This document shows, one piece after another, positions 1 to 9,807 of a stretch of 64,000 nt of DNA. Position 1 is the first letter of the stretch; the number at the start of each line of letters is the position of its first letter. The translations under genes were made by a program, and so were the position numbers. This DNA comes from Agelas oroides. Its lineage: Eukaryota; Porifera; Demospongiae; Agelasida; Agelasidae. A model generated the notes under the pieces. It had not been told where the DNA came from. It did no database searches and was given only the letters and a program-made list of their open reading frames with translations. The DNA lies in contig OX422184.1 of NCBI GenBank assembly GCA_949130485.1, positions 24,422,917 to 24,486,916 on the forward strand, read 5' to 3'.

Positions 1-392
1 AGACCAGAGGAAAGATTGAGAATGTAGTGGACAATGAAATGGGATGAGGTAGGCAATGAACAGCTTCTGACTACACTTTTCTGTAGAATCATGGCTGGTA
101 GCAGGTTGCTGAGGGAAGACAGCACCAGTGGGGTGTGGCTGATGTTCATACGATGCGGGTCAACCTGCCACTGGTTGATGGGGTTTGCATGGTACTTGGT
201 TGCTAGCTGTACATGTTCAGCCGATAGCTGTACCATGGGTAGCATCAAAATGCACACAGATATGAGGAGGGCGTTTCCAGGGGTCACATGACCCAGTTGA
301 CATTGGTAGCTGTGGTACTTGTACTGCTGTTGCCTTCGGTAGGCCTTCTTTGTGTCTGTCTGAACTTTCCGGTGCCCAGTAGTGATTAGCAT
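1..392 (-). CDS. Leader exon of Death/SH3 gene family, copy 0 (partial, runs off the left edge)
   Basis: The minus strand is open from an ATG at 390-392 to the window edge (130 codons). It begins MLITTGHRK directly after a TTCAG splice acceptor. It aligns without gaps to the leader exon of copy 1 (21568-22036), with about a dozen amino-acid differences and no stop. The 2A motif that ends this exon in copy 1 would lie just outside the window. A hydrophobic segment near residues 40-58 (GNALLISVCILMLP) is conserved. A probable 5'UTR exon ends at a GTGAGT donor at 558/559. The function of the leader is unknown. I infer that another Death/SH3 gene copy continues to the left. Confidence 0.6.
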   Translation of the reverse strand, partial: MLITTGHRKVQTDTKKAYRRQQQYKYHSYQCQLGHVTPGNALLISVCILMLPMVQLSAEHVQLATKYHANPINQWQVDPHRMNISHTPLVLSSLSNLLPAMILQKSVVRSCSLPTSSHFIVHYILNLSSG

Positions 393-558
393 CTGAAGGG
401 AGGAAGGAAACATCCAATCAGTCGGCACACAATGACGCGCGCATACGCCTACGGTCATTACTAGCTGCCTTGTTCTCTGCCTCCAGCGCTTGTAAGAGGA
501 GGCTCGAGGCTGCGAGTTCTATAACCCTTTTGGGAGCAAGGCTGGCTGTATAACTCAC

Positions 559-590
559 CTTGCACTGACCACGTCGATGAACGAGCAAAA
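559..590 (-). other. Probable 5'UTR exon of copy 0
   Basis: The sequence ends in a strong splice donor (AAG/GTGAGT read on the minus strand) and matches the equivalent exon of copy 1 at 22197-22228. It contains no ATG, so translation would start at the first base of the next exon. The transcription start is not visible; the upper limit is approximate and lies at a poly-A/T run. Confidence 0.45.
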
Positions 591-651
591 AAAAAAAGAA
601 ACAACTCCTACACAAACCAATTTAACTAAGTACAGCCTCGTACCCCCTACA

Positions 652-707
652 CAGTCTCGTGCCCAGACTATCTTTTGCACGCGGAGAATAGTCTGGGCAC
701 GAGACTA
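652..707. repeat. Palindromic TAGTCTCG-type micro-element in the promoter region
   Basis: AGTCTCGTGCCCAGACTAT is followed, after a short loop, by its reverse complement. The same palindrome is at 22262-22317 at the equivalent place in copy 1, so it was present before the tandem duplication. Confidence 0.7.
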
Positions 708-1025
708 CTACTCATAATATGTACATGTTAGTCTCGCGTGGCCACACCCCTTTCCGCAAGAGAGGGAAGGGGTCTGGTATATATAACTTCTGTTACAGCA
801 GTTTGTTGCCCCGCTGTGTGGAGTGCGTTCCAATCACAGCGCAGTATTTGGTCACATGATTGCTGTTATCACAACTTCAATAGGAAATTACAAGGTGTAA
901 ATCAACTGTGAAACCACAAGCAGCTGCTTCGTCAGTCTTCGCGAGATAATTATGCGGCCTTAGCGCTTACGCAATGTGCTACGAGCGGCTGCGACGGAGG
1001 TTACCAGACCCCTTCCCTCTCTTGC

Positions 1026-1088
1026 TAGCCTTGTACCCCGGCCGTTAATTAGGAAAAACGGCCTGGCAACTTACCCGAGTTCAAACTG
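1026..1088 (+). repeat. Left terminal inverted repeat of the 8.5-kb transposon
   Basis: It matches the reverse complement of 9439-9501 at 62 of 63 positions. The first 28 bases also match the end of the non-autonomous element at 48191 at about 26 positions. Confidence 0.93.
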
Positions 1089-1231
1089 TATACGGATGTG
1101 ACGTCACGAAGATTGCGCAACAACCAGACAAGCAATGAATATTTGAAAATTACATGTGATAGTCATGTGATCGCTTTCATATACGGGTTAAAATTTTATG
1201 CATGCACGTGTGACCCGGGAAAAGTTCTGCG

Positions 1232-4200
1232 ATGGCGTCGTTTAGTGACAGTGAGTTTGAAGCTGCCTGTAGCTATGCTGCGCAGAGTTTGTGTGTTTTG
1301 GAGTTGAACTATTACCAGAAGGAATCATTGAAGGCAATTATGAGTGGCCGAGACGTGTTTGTTTCCCTCCCTACCGGGTTTGGGAAGTCGATGTGCTTCC
1401 AGAGTGTGCCGTTCGCCTGGGATTTCCTCCATCGGCGTACTCTTGGAGAAGATGCGCAGTCGATACTACTGGTCGTGGAGCCAACTATTCCTATCATGGT
1501 GGATCAGTGTACCAGCCTTGTTGAAAAAGGCATTTCGGCTGCCTACATCAACCATGAACAAAAAAATGAAGAAGTGAAAGAGCATGTAGTAGCTGGGAAG
1601 TACAGGTTTGTGTATATCTCGCCTGAATCTCTTCTGGGAGTGCCAAGATTTCGGGATATGCTACTGACACTACCATACCGTGAGCGTCTGGTGGGGATCA
1701 TAGTCGATGAAGCTCACTGTGTGTCACAGTGGTAAGGTAATACATATAGTAACACCTGTGAAAAAGGCCTTGAAGACGTATTTTTAACATGACACATGCC
1801 ACTGCATGTCACATTATTCCATGAGACGTGCAGAGTAACCATGTGATTTACAACATTTCCATTAACAACAGTACGTTAGCATCTGTATGCTACATGTATA
1901 CAGTGATGTATACGGGTTATAGCTAGTATAGACCGTGTGCCTGTGTGGGTGTGGTCCGTATATCATACTCGAAAGTATACGATTTTCCTCATAATTGCCA
2001 CCATTTTGTAGGGCAGTAGAATAGCAGTAATGTACACGTGGACCCCTTGTTGGCTCCCTACCAGCAATACTGACAGCTGGATCGCTTAGTGGCTCACGTA
2101 TGTTATAAAGCTAATGGCGATATATGTCATACTGCAGTGATTTTAGATGCAGGTCATGGTAACGTTTAGTAGCCAGCTCACAACCTCGTCACTGTATATA
2201 AACTTGCCGTTCACAGAGCCATTTTATCTCCTACATATTACATTGTCAAAATACTGAAGCCACAGCCCATGACATCACTGCCACTCTAACCACGCCCATT
2301 TAGGCACACGGTCTATAAATACCACATAGCATATGGATGCTAACGAATTATTACAATGACTGCTCAACAGAAATATTTTCACACCTCTGTTCTGAAAGCA
2401 TAAGAAGGAGAGCCAGTCTGGTATATTCTATGATGTGTAGGGTACTGTAGGCACTCTAAATTTGCATCACAAATTGCAAAATTGCTCCCAGAAATGTTGA
2501 TGGGAAATTGAACATCAAACAATCTGAGAACAAGAAAGCTATCCTTTTCTAAGCATGTTACATGTATGGCCCTACTGCTGATTTTGAACTTGTGATTGGG
2601 GCGAGCCTGAGTGAGCCCCACACTAGTGTGGTCTACGGGAACACGTGCACCGACCGACCGACCGTGTCCGTCCGATTCACGTGATACTGATACGTTGCAC
2701 GTGCCCATGCTGCCACACTCATGTGCGTGGTGGTGAACACTGCAGTGCGTAGTGGTGATAGCTACAAGACCGAGAATGCCAACGATGGGAAAGCGAAAAG
2801 CAGAGACACCCGCGCAACAAACTGCGAGGCTGGAACAAGAGACCAGCAAACCACTTCAAACTACTTGAGCTTCCTTGTCGGTGTCGCCATCCTTGGCTTT
2901 CACGTACGTTAAGTTTTTCTCACTGGTCACTTCACACAAACCCCTTTTTCACACTTTTGTACATAAGCACAACACGTCCACACCGCATTCTGGACAAGAC
3001 TTGCGCATACGTAATGTGCATAGACCCCACCCTCTCGCTTAGCATGCCGCGCCGTGCCATGCCACAACACAGCTCAGGCTCGCCCCCAGCGATGATCATC
3101 ACCTGTCTAGTAACTGTGTTGTGAGTGCCATCTCTGATAAGTGCCAGTAGACCACTTACTATGACAGCTCATGGAAGGTAAAACATGCCTTGTTTAAGTC
3201 GCTTTCACGAAATCAGAAAACATAGAAGTGAAGTTGAATTAGAGGGACACACTTACGGCAGATAAAAAGTATCAGGTTCTCCTCTGGTGCATTGTTACAC
3301 AGTGTTAAAAATTTAGCACATGAAAACATAGTAACACAACCTTGCAAGTGTGTGAATTTGAAGTTAACATTAAGATTTGAACAAATGTCTCATACCAGAC
3401 CAAGCTAGTTAGTTTATATGGTTTTTGTTTATGTAGGAACACATTCCGTAAGTGCTTTGGACAGCTGGCTGAAATTCGGTCCATTGTCAATGACATTCCC
3501 TTGATGGCTTTAACTGCTACCATCACACCTACTGACAAGAAAGCAGTTACGATGTCACTTTGTATGAAAGACCCAGCCTGGATTTACCATGATGCTGATA
3601 GGCCAAACATTTGTTTGTCCATTCGGAGAATGCCATCCAGCAAAGAGGCATGGTATCGTCTTTTGGATGATGACATAGAATTGGTTAAAACTTGTAGTAT
3701 ACAATGCGATAGGAAGATCTTTTTTTGTCGTAGCATTGAGCAGACCTGCAAACTCTATGAGTACTATGAAAGTATGTTGGGCGAAGAAAGTGGTTACTAC
3801 CCGCCTGGAGCAGCCATTGATCCTACCAATCGGATATTCGCTATGTATCACTCTAATTCTGCCTCCTCTGTGAAGAAAGCGGTCTTGGAGTCACTTGCCA
3901 ATCCAGATGGCAAAGTGAGAAGGGTCTTTGCAACACAGTCGCTCAGCATGGGAATAAACTGTCAGAATTTTCGTTATGTCTATCACTGGGGTGTACCCAG
4001 ATCATTGGAGCAGTACTTCCAAGAAGTTGGAAGGGGAGGTAGGGATGGCGCTCCCTCGCAAGCAGTCTTGCTATTCTGCGATTCACAACTTAAGCTTGAA
4101 AATTGTACACAGTCTACTATTGATTATTGCAAGAGCACTACGTGCTTACGAGTGACACTTATGAATTACTTTGGTTGTAAGGTTTGCTATAATGGACCAT

Positions 4201-4235
4201 GTAAACACTGCTGTTCAGCTTGTGATTCAGATTAA
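1232..4235 (+). CDS. RecQ-like superfamily II helicase of the transposon
   Basis: There are two exons, 1232-1731 and 3437-4235, joined in phase (W codon split; donor GTAAGG, acceptor TGTAG), giving 1299 bases and 432 aa. Visible motifs are Walker A (SLPTGFGKSMCF), DEAH box (VDEAHCVSQW), ALTATIT, motif V (QSLSMGINC) and motif VI (QEVGRGGRDG). These are followed by a RecQ-type zinc-binding tail (CLRVTLMNYFG, then C-x2-C-x4-C-x2-CC-x2-C). It is much shorter than cellular RecQ helicases and lacks HRDC and long N-terminal regions. The likely role is unwinding DNA during transposition; that is inference. The start was chosen as the ATG that opens the Q-motif-containing frame inside the left terminal repeat. 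The 1.7-kb intron holds two MITEs. Confidence 0.85.
1926..2317. mobile_element. MITE in the helicase intron
   Basis: TATAGACCGTGTGCCT at the left is mirrored by AGGCACACGGTCTATA at the right, giving a 392-base inverted-repeat element with no coding capacity. Confidence 0.7.
2597..3090. mobile_element. Second MITE in the helicase intron
   Basis: GGGGCGAGCCTGAG at 2597 pairs with CTCAGGCTCGCCCCC near 3075-3090. The internal short open frames look accidental. Confidence 0.6.
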
Positions 4236-4259
4236 TATGATAATGTATGCATAATTATA

Positions 4260-7200
4260 TTACATACCACTGTCTCCTTCACTGTCACTACTATCTAAAT
4301 CAAAGTTAAAAATTCCTGTTGACCAGTTTGCAGGGGTTGGGTGACTTTGCATTTGACTGGTCGTTTGTGGTTGCCGCAATTTTTTATGGTAATCCTGTTT
4401 TACCTTCATCTTTCTAACATGTTTTTTGAACCATTCTTTCAGTTTGGGTTTGTTAATCCGAGAGAAGTTATATCTAGAAATTTTTTTGAATTTTAGAGTT
4501 GAGTGAAACCCTCTCCTCTGGAATACTTTGCATTTAGAGTGCAGGGTATGTACAAGAATTTCTTCATCCTTGGTGGGATTCTTTGTAGAATGGTGTACTG
4601 TAGGAGGAGCAACATTCGTGCTATTATCAAAGTGGTCACATGCTGCACTTAGTGTCTTCAGAGCCTTTCCAGTGCGAACTATGGTGTTTGAAGTAATGTT
4701 ACCACCAGCAGTAGCAAGGTGAGCTTTGAACTCCCTGTTTTGATGTTCCATTTCCAAGTCGCAAGGTATATTGCAGCCTTGCTTGCCTCGGGTGTTCACA
4801 AATCGGTTCCATTTCACTTGGTATGCTAATCTGGGAGGAAGCAGTGCTTGGACCTGAACTAGTAAGGTGAGGGCCTCAAGTGCATACTTAGTTCTGTGTG
4901 CTGCACGAAAATACAGCAGCAAAAACTTCCACATTTGAAATACTCTTTCTCCATCACCTTCTCTGATTGCATCACTGAACTCCTCAACTACCAAGCAATC
5001 AGTCATGAGAGCAGTTGTGTAGTTGTATATTCCATCCTCTTCTTTGACTTTATCACATGATGAACTCTCAATACCAAATTCTAGTGTCGGCATTATGTAC
5101 TTATCTGTAAACTCCCCAATAGCTTTGGAAAGATACATCCATTTCCCTTCCTTTGTCTCCATTGTACTACTATCCCATCTGTACTGGGTAGGTTCATCGG
5201 TTGTCTTATCCATCCCAAAGAATGTGAGGGCTGCAGCAACGACATGAGCATTGAGAACGCTCTTTAGGAAATCTTCCGTTGCGTTCATCTCCTTTTTGAC
5301 ATTTCCGGTGACATTGCTACGATTAATGATGTTTCGAAGTTGGCAGAGTGTACCTCCATCTTTTGCTGACTGCTGATCAAAATATTTGTTGAAAATCACC
5401 TGAATGGAGATTAAAAGGTGAATCATTGTTTGGAATTGGGGTACTTTAAGATATCACAATGTTTGTATGCCACATTTTTTAAAGTATATAATTATGTAGT
5501 AGCAAGAGCACATAAGAACGTGCGGCTAGAGTAAGAGCGTGTAATTCCAATAGAAGCCCATAGTCCGGGAAAATTATTGAACTGTACTAAAAATAGAACA
5601 CCCGGTCACGTGTGCGCTTAGCAACAATGCATAATGCTTATGTCAACGCGTGTGCAGGACATGTTACTATTTTTAGTACTGGAGGTAAATTCAGCCCGGT
5701 TTTGAATTTTACGTAGTTACACACTCTTACTCTAACCGCCCGTTCTTATGCGCTCTTGATGTAGCTATGAAAACAATATTCTTGATATTTATGTGTACAT
5801 TACCTGAAGCAAGCACATCTTTGTGTGCCAATCTTCCACGACAGGTTCTAGTGCCTCCAGTCGTTCTTTTGCAAAAGCAGCATCCCTCCTGTGCCTCTGA
5901 GAGTTACGAGCACGTTCGCACGTCAGCTGGTCACCTCCAATCAGCAGCTGTTGTATGAAGTGGCTGTCCTCATCAACTCTCTTTGAAGGTACGTACTGGT
6001 GACAATACTCCATTATCTCAATCATTTCTCCACCAACATTCTCATTTTTGAGGATGACACCTAAGGGGAGCTATTTATAGTGTGATATGAATGTGTTACT
6101 ATTGACATGTTCGGTAAGTAAAACAATATATAGCGTTATTGTGAGCTATCACATGAGTGTCACCATTGCAACAACTGTAATACGTACATATGCTAACGAA
6201 TGTAATAAGGTATCCATAACTGTAAGCTTTTCACATACATAGTGGTACCATACTGTACATAAGTACTGCATAACCCCAGGTCTCTTAGGCATATTTTGAG
6301 TCAGAATTTGAATCTCAATCAAATACTTGAGCAAGCAGTCAGTCAAGTTAGTACTGTGAAGCATGCCGCCGTGTACGCTACACAAGTTAATGTTTTACTT
6401 ACCACACTGCACTTCTGTTTCATCACTTCGGAATGCTCATGCTCTATGTGCAATGGAACCACATCACTGAATGACTTGAACTGTTCAAGTCGGGTAGTTA
6501 TTATTCTTGCCAGTAGAATAATAAAATTCCTCCGCAGCTGTTTGTAGTCTGCATCACTTGGTAGAATGTCCCCAAGCTGCAGACTAGTGATTGGTGCTGT
6601 TGGCTTTTCACTTTCCAGGTGATGACTTGGCACTCGTTCCTGGACAGCCATGTGGTGGAAAAAGTGGATTGACTTGTCTCGGTTTTCCATTCGCATGTCC
6701 CGCACTCGCACTGTCAAGTCCAAGTTGTCACCCACTATCTTCCAGGTACAATGTGACTCCTTGTTGATGGAAAGAAGTGCGCATGTTACAAACAGTCCTA
6801 TGCAGAAATTAATAATTATTCTGTCACATATTCCACCATATTGATGAAATTCAGTTGAGGGTGGTGTTTGTCCTATATCACTGAACTTCCATTAAGGGCA
6901 GTGCTCATACGCATGTCACAGTGGGTTCAAAATATGTGACAGAATAATCTTGGATTTCTAGTGTATTGTCCATGAATGCAATTTTCATAGCTGCAAGTGA
7001 AAAATCATGGGTATAGCAATCTCATTAACAAGTGCATTCAACAAATTACCACTACAAGCATAAATAAATGTGTGAATGAGATACCAGCTGCACATTTTAA
7101 TACTTGTCTGGGTGGGAATTAAGATCTGTAACTATGAATAACCACTAACCTCTTGAGATGGCCTGCCTTCTGTCAAAGTGGTGGAAGGAGCCTGCAAGTG

Positions 7201-9258
7201 GTTCAAAATTGTGAAATGGTGTTATTATTAGTATTTAGGTTGATACTAACCAATTGTGAGTGTTCACACTCTGCAGTGCTTGCATTAGCTGCAATTGATG
7301 TTCTAGGGATATAAATTTTATGAACCGAAGGTGAGTGAACAGTAACATTCAAGTCTGAATCGTGGTACATGTACTGGTAGGACGAATATTGTATTATCTG
7401 AATCGTAAAGCATCTGTGTGCTCACCTGTGTTGTGTTTCAACATTATACACACATATATATACAGGTACATGTAATTTACCATTGAGGATGTATTTTCAA
7501 TGTATTGTTCAACAGCTGCTTTCCATTCCATTATTTCCTTGGCATAGTTGCTTGCTGCTTGGTCAATAATACGAATTGTCTGAGTATGTGACAAGCACAC
7601 ACCCACTCGCTGCAATCGCACATAGGTCTATAATAGAGTACATATGTATGTTTATGTATGTAAGTATTGTTCCAATCAAAGGTTGGTTTAATTTCTTACC
7701 TTCTTACTGACATGCCCAGCATTCAGCAACATTGATATGATTCTCTGTAGCACAGACATTTTTTGGTTTCGCACTTTGAGCAATATTGCACCAGCCATGC
7801 AAACTGGAGGTATTGCTTTAGTAGGAATTGGCTGTGCACTCCTCACCGCAGGTGTACAGGCTGCAGATTTTAGAAAGCTGAAAAAGATAGGTGCCTGTTT
7901 TTCCCATTCTTGTAGAACTAACTCCCAGTTAAACTGCAGTGGATCATCTTTCCCCTTCCTTATTAAAATTGAATTGAACTTGGTCGAAACAAGGGCCTCG
8001 CATTGAAGTTGCATTTGCCTGACAACTGCGTCGACCACTATTTTACCCATTTCAGGATGCGAAAGCAACAAACTCACAAGTTTGTGGTATTCTTTTCGGG
8101 CTAAACATTTTACAATTTTCCCGAGCTGGCCATCAAAAACTACAACCATGGGTTTTGTATACCCAATTTCCACCTGCAATAGTGATGAGAATATATGTAA
8201 ATGTTTTACCCAACTGAAAACAAAAACAAAAAACTTAATTAGCACTTGACAGCAGCTCCTTTACCTTCACCCGTAGACTTGTACCACTGCTTCTTTGGGG
8301 TGGGTTGGTCACATGTTGCCCTTCTTTTTGCAGGTTTTCAGGAAGACTTTCTGCCTAAAGGGTGTAACAAAGACAATTGTTCAGTGGTTTTGGATCACCA
8401 TTCTGTACCTCTGTGAGACACTCACTGGAAATTCAAGCTGCCTCCGACCTGCTGTTCTATGGCACCTCGCATGACTGCTTTGCCTAGATTGATTTGTACA
8501 AGTACATCATATAGCCTTGTACACAACAAACAAAAAATTCAGCCTGAGTACAATTGCAAGGCTATACTGTGTTATTCACCTAGTGTGAAACTTGGCACTA
8601 AATATAATGCAGTAGTAGTATTTTGTATGCACAGTGTATATATGTACCTCTCTTGCTCCTGACCAGCAGGCCGACTCTCACTTTGGAGTTGAGTGGTTGG
8701 AGTGCAGCCAATTCTAGCCCTCTTCATAGCCTGCCTTACAGCACTTGCTGGTGTGGTAGGAGATCTCATTCGGGATGTACGAATTGTTTGCTGCTGTGGT
8801 GTCCTTGGTGGCTGTTGCTGCTGTGATGTCCTTGGTAGCTGTTGCTGCTGTGATGTCCTCGGTAGCTCTTGCTGTTGCAGTGGTCTTGGTGGCGTTTGCA
8901 GCAGTAGTGTCCTTGGTGGCTGTACTTGAGTGCTGCAAGTTTTCCAACGCATCGCCGCATCCAAGCGTGTAGTTGTTGCCATCAATTTTGTGGAGAGCTC
9001 TTGTTTGATGTTTTCGGCCTCTGCTGTTATGGCAGTTAGTCTGTCCAATCGAGAAACACATCGTTTGCAGCAGAAATGCGGTAAACCGTCTCCCTCCTTG
9101 ATGTCGATCTGGCCGATTGCACTTAACCGCTCCGCTATCCTTGCAGTCTTTCCAGTTACCGAGAATAGCGCTTTCCTGGTGGTTGGAGGAACTGTTTTTC
9201 CGCAAGTTCTGCAACAATTTCGCACAAAATCGGGGGTAAATTCACTGAAAGCAGCCAT
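4260..9258 (-). CDS. ZAD + DUF6589 protein, probable transposase
   Basis: The gene has at least 10 exons. Well-supported ones are 9258-8648, 8456-8426, 8354-8265, 8173-7700, 7627-7481, 6738-6403, 6070-5804 and 5399-4260. One or two tiny exons between 7302 and 7150 are not resolved, because the phases of the obvious pieces do not fit. The N-terminus has a ZAD-like zinc finger (CRTCG ... LPHFCCKRC), then a Gln/Pro-rich repeat tract. The core carries motifs I associate with DUF6589: IVGDNLDLTVRVRDMR, GGDQLTCERAR and VEDWHTKM. The last exon is a 380-codon C-terminal region ending in an acidic DSSDSEGDSG tail. It converges on the helicase with 24 bases between stops. I infer it is the catalytic transposase, but no DDE triad was assigned. 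Confidence 0.8.
5503..5758. mobile_element. CAAGAGCGC-family MITE, copy 1, in a DUF6589-gene intron
   Basis: This is a 256-base element whose ends read CAAGAGCRCATAAGAACG and its reverse complement. Related copies are at 12428, 25565, 28972, 29790 and 36777. It lies in the intron between 5804 and 5399, so the MITE entered the transposon after that gene existed. Confidence 0.85.
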
Positions 9259-9438
9259 CGTTCAGCTCGTATTAAACCTCGGTACATCGGTGTCGATCGC
9301 GCGCAATCGTCCGGGAAAACGCGATTGATGGGCGTGGGGGTTAAAATAGTGTTATGACGCAATTGAAATTCTGCAACTGTCACGTGAAGCGTTCTGAAAT
9401 CTGATTGGTACTGCTAACCCCAGTGCAGCGGAAGTCAA

Positions 9439-9501
9439 CAGTTTGAACTCGGGTAAGTTGCCAGGCCGTTTTTCCTAATTAACGGCCGGGGTACGAGGCT
9501 A
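9439..9501 (-). repeat. Right terminal inverted repeat of the 8.5-kb transposon
   Basis: This is the reverse complement of 1026-1088 with one mismatch. It ends GGTACGAGGCTA immediately before the target duplication CTCTCTTGC. Confidence 0.93.
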
Positions 9502-9807
9502 CTCTCTTGCGGAAAGGGGTGTGGCCACGCGAGACTTGTACATGTATGGTATGACATTGTGAATTTTATCTATCTTCCACCATGCAATTGGCAGTAGTGA
9601 ACTACGCTATACCACAGTACATGGTTTCTGTGTAGTTGAGATTGACTAATCCAAATAATGAATGTCACACATCGTCAAATTACAAGTCAGTACACAAAAG
9701 TGAAATTTGGGATGCATATAAAAGAGTTTCTATACACGATACACCCTAGTTGTCATGTACAATAATGTCACACAGTGTTACACAGTGTAACACAATGTCA
9801 ACCATGA

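Larger units (their letters stand above)
1026..9501. mobile_element. Autonomous DNA transposon with RecQ-like helicase and DUF6589 protein (AcademH-like)
   Basis: The element is 8476 bases long with 63-base terminal inverted repeats (1026-1088 and 9439-9501) that differ at one position and start TAGCCTYGTACCCCGG. It is flanked by the 9-base direct repeat CTCTCTTGC (1017-1025 and 9502-9510). It carries two convergent genes whose stop codons are 24 bases apart: a plus-strand helicase and a minus-strand ZAD/DUF6589 protein, presumably the transposase. From memory, helicase-bearing Academ elements (AcademH) carry this gene pair; I could not check. Both reading frames look uninterrupted and the terminal repeats are nearly identical, so the insertion is probably young. 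It has no polymerase, capsid or integrase gene. Confidence 0.88.
729..9536. mobile_element. MITE of about 320 bases, split by the 8.5-kb transposon
   Basis: The left part is 729-1025 and the right part is 9511-9536. The left end reads AGTCTCGCGTGGCCACACCC, and the right end is its exact reverse complement. When the inner element and one 9-base target copy are ignored, the two terminal repeats match perfectly over about 50 bases. The whole nest is flanked by the direct repeat TGTACATGT (720-728 and 9537-9545). The undisturbed site at the copy 1/copy 2 junction (about 22330) lacks the insert. Confidence 0.85.

Noticed and set aside
1026-9501. Polinton/Maverick or other virus-like element
   Set aside because: No polymerase B, integrase, capsid or protease gene; 9-base rather than 6-base target duplications; only helicase and DUF6589 genes.
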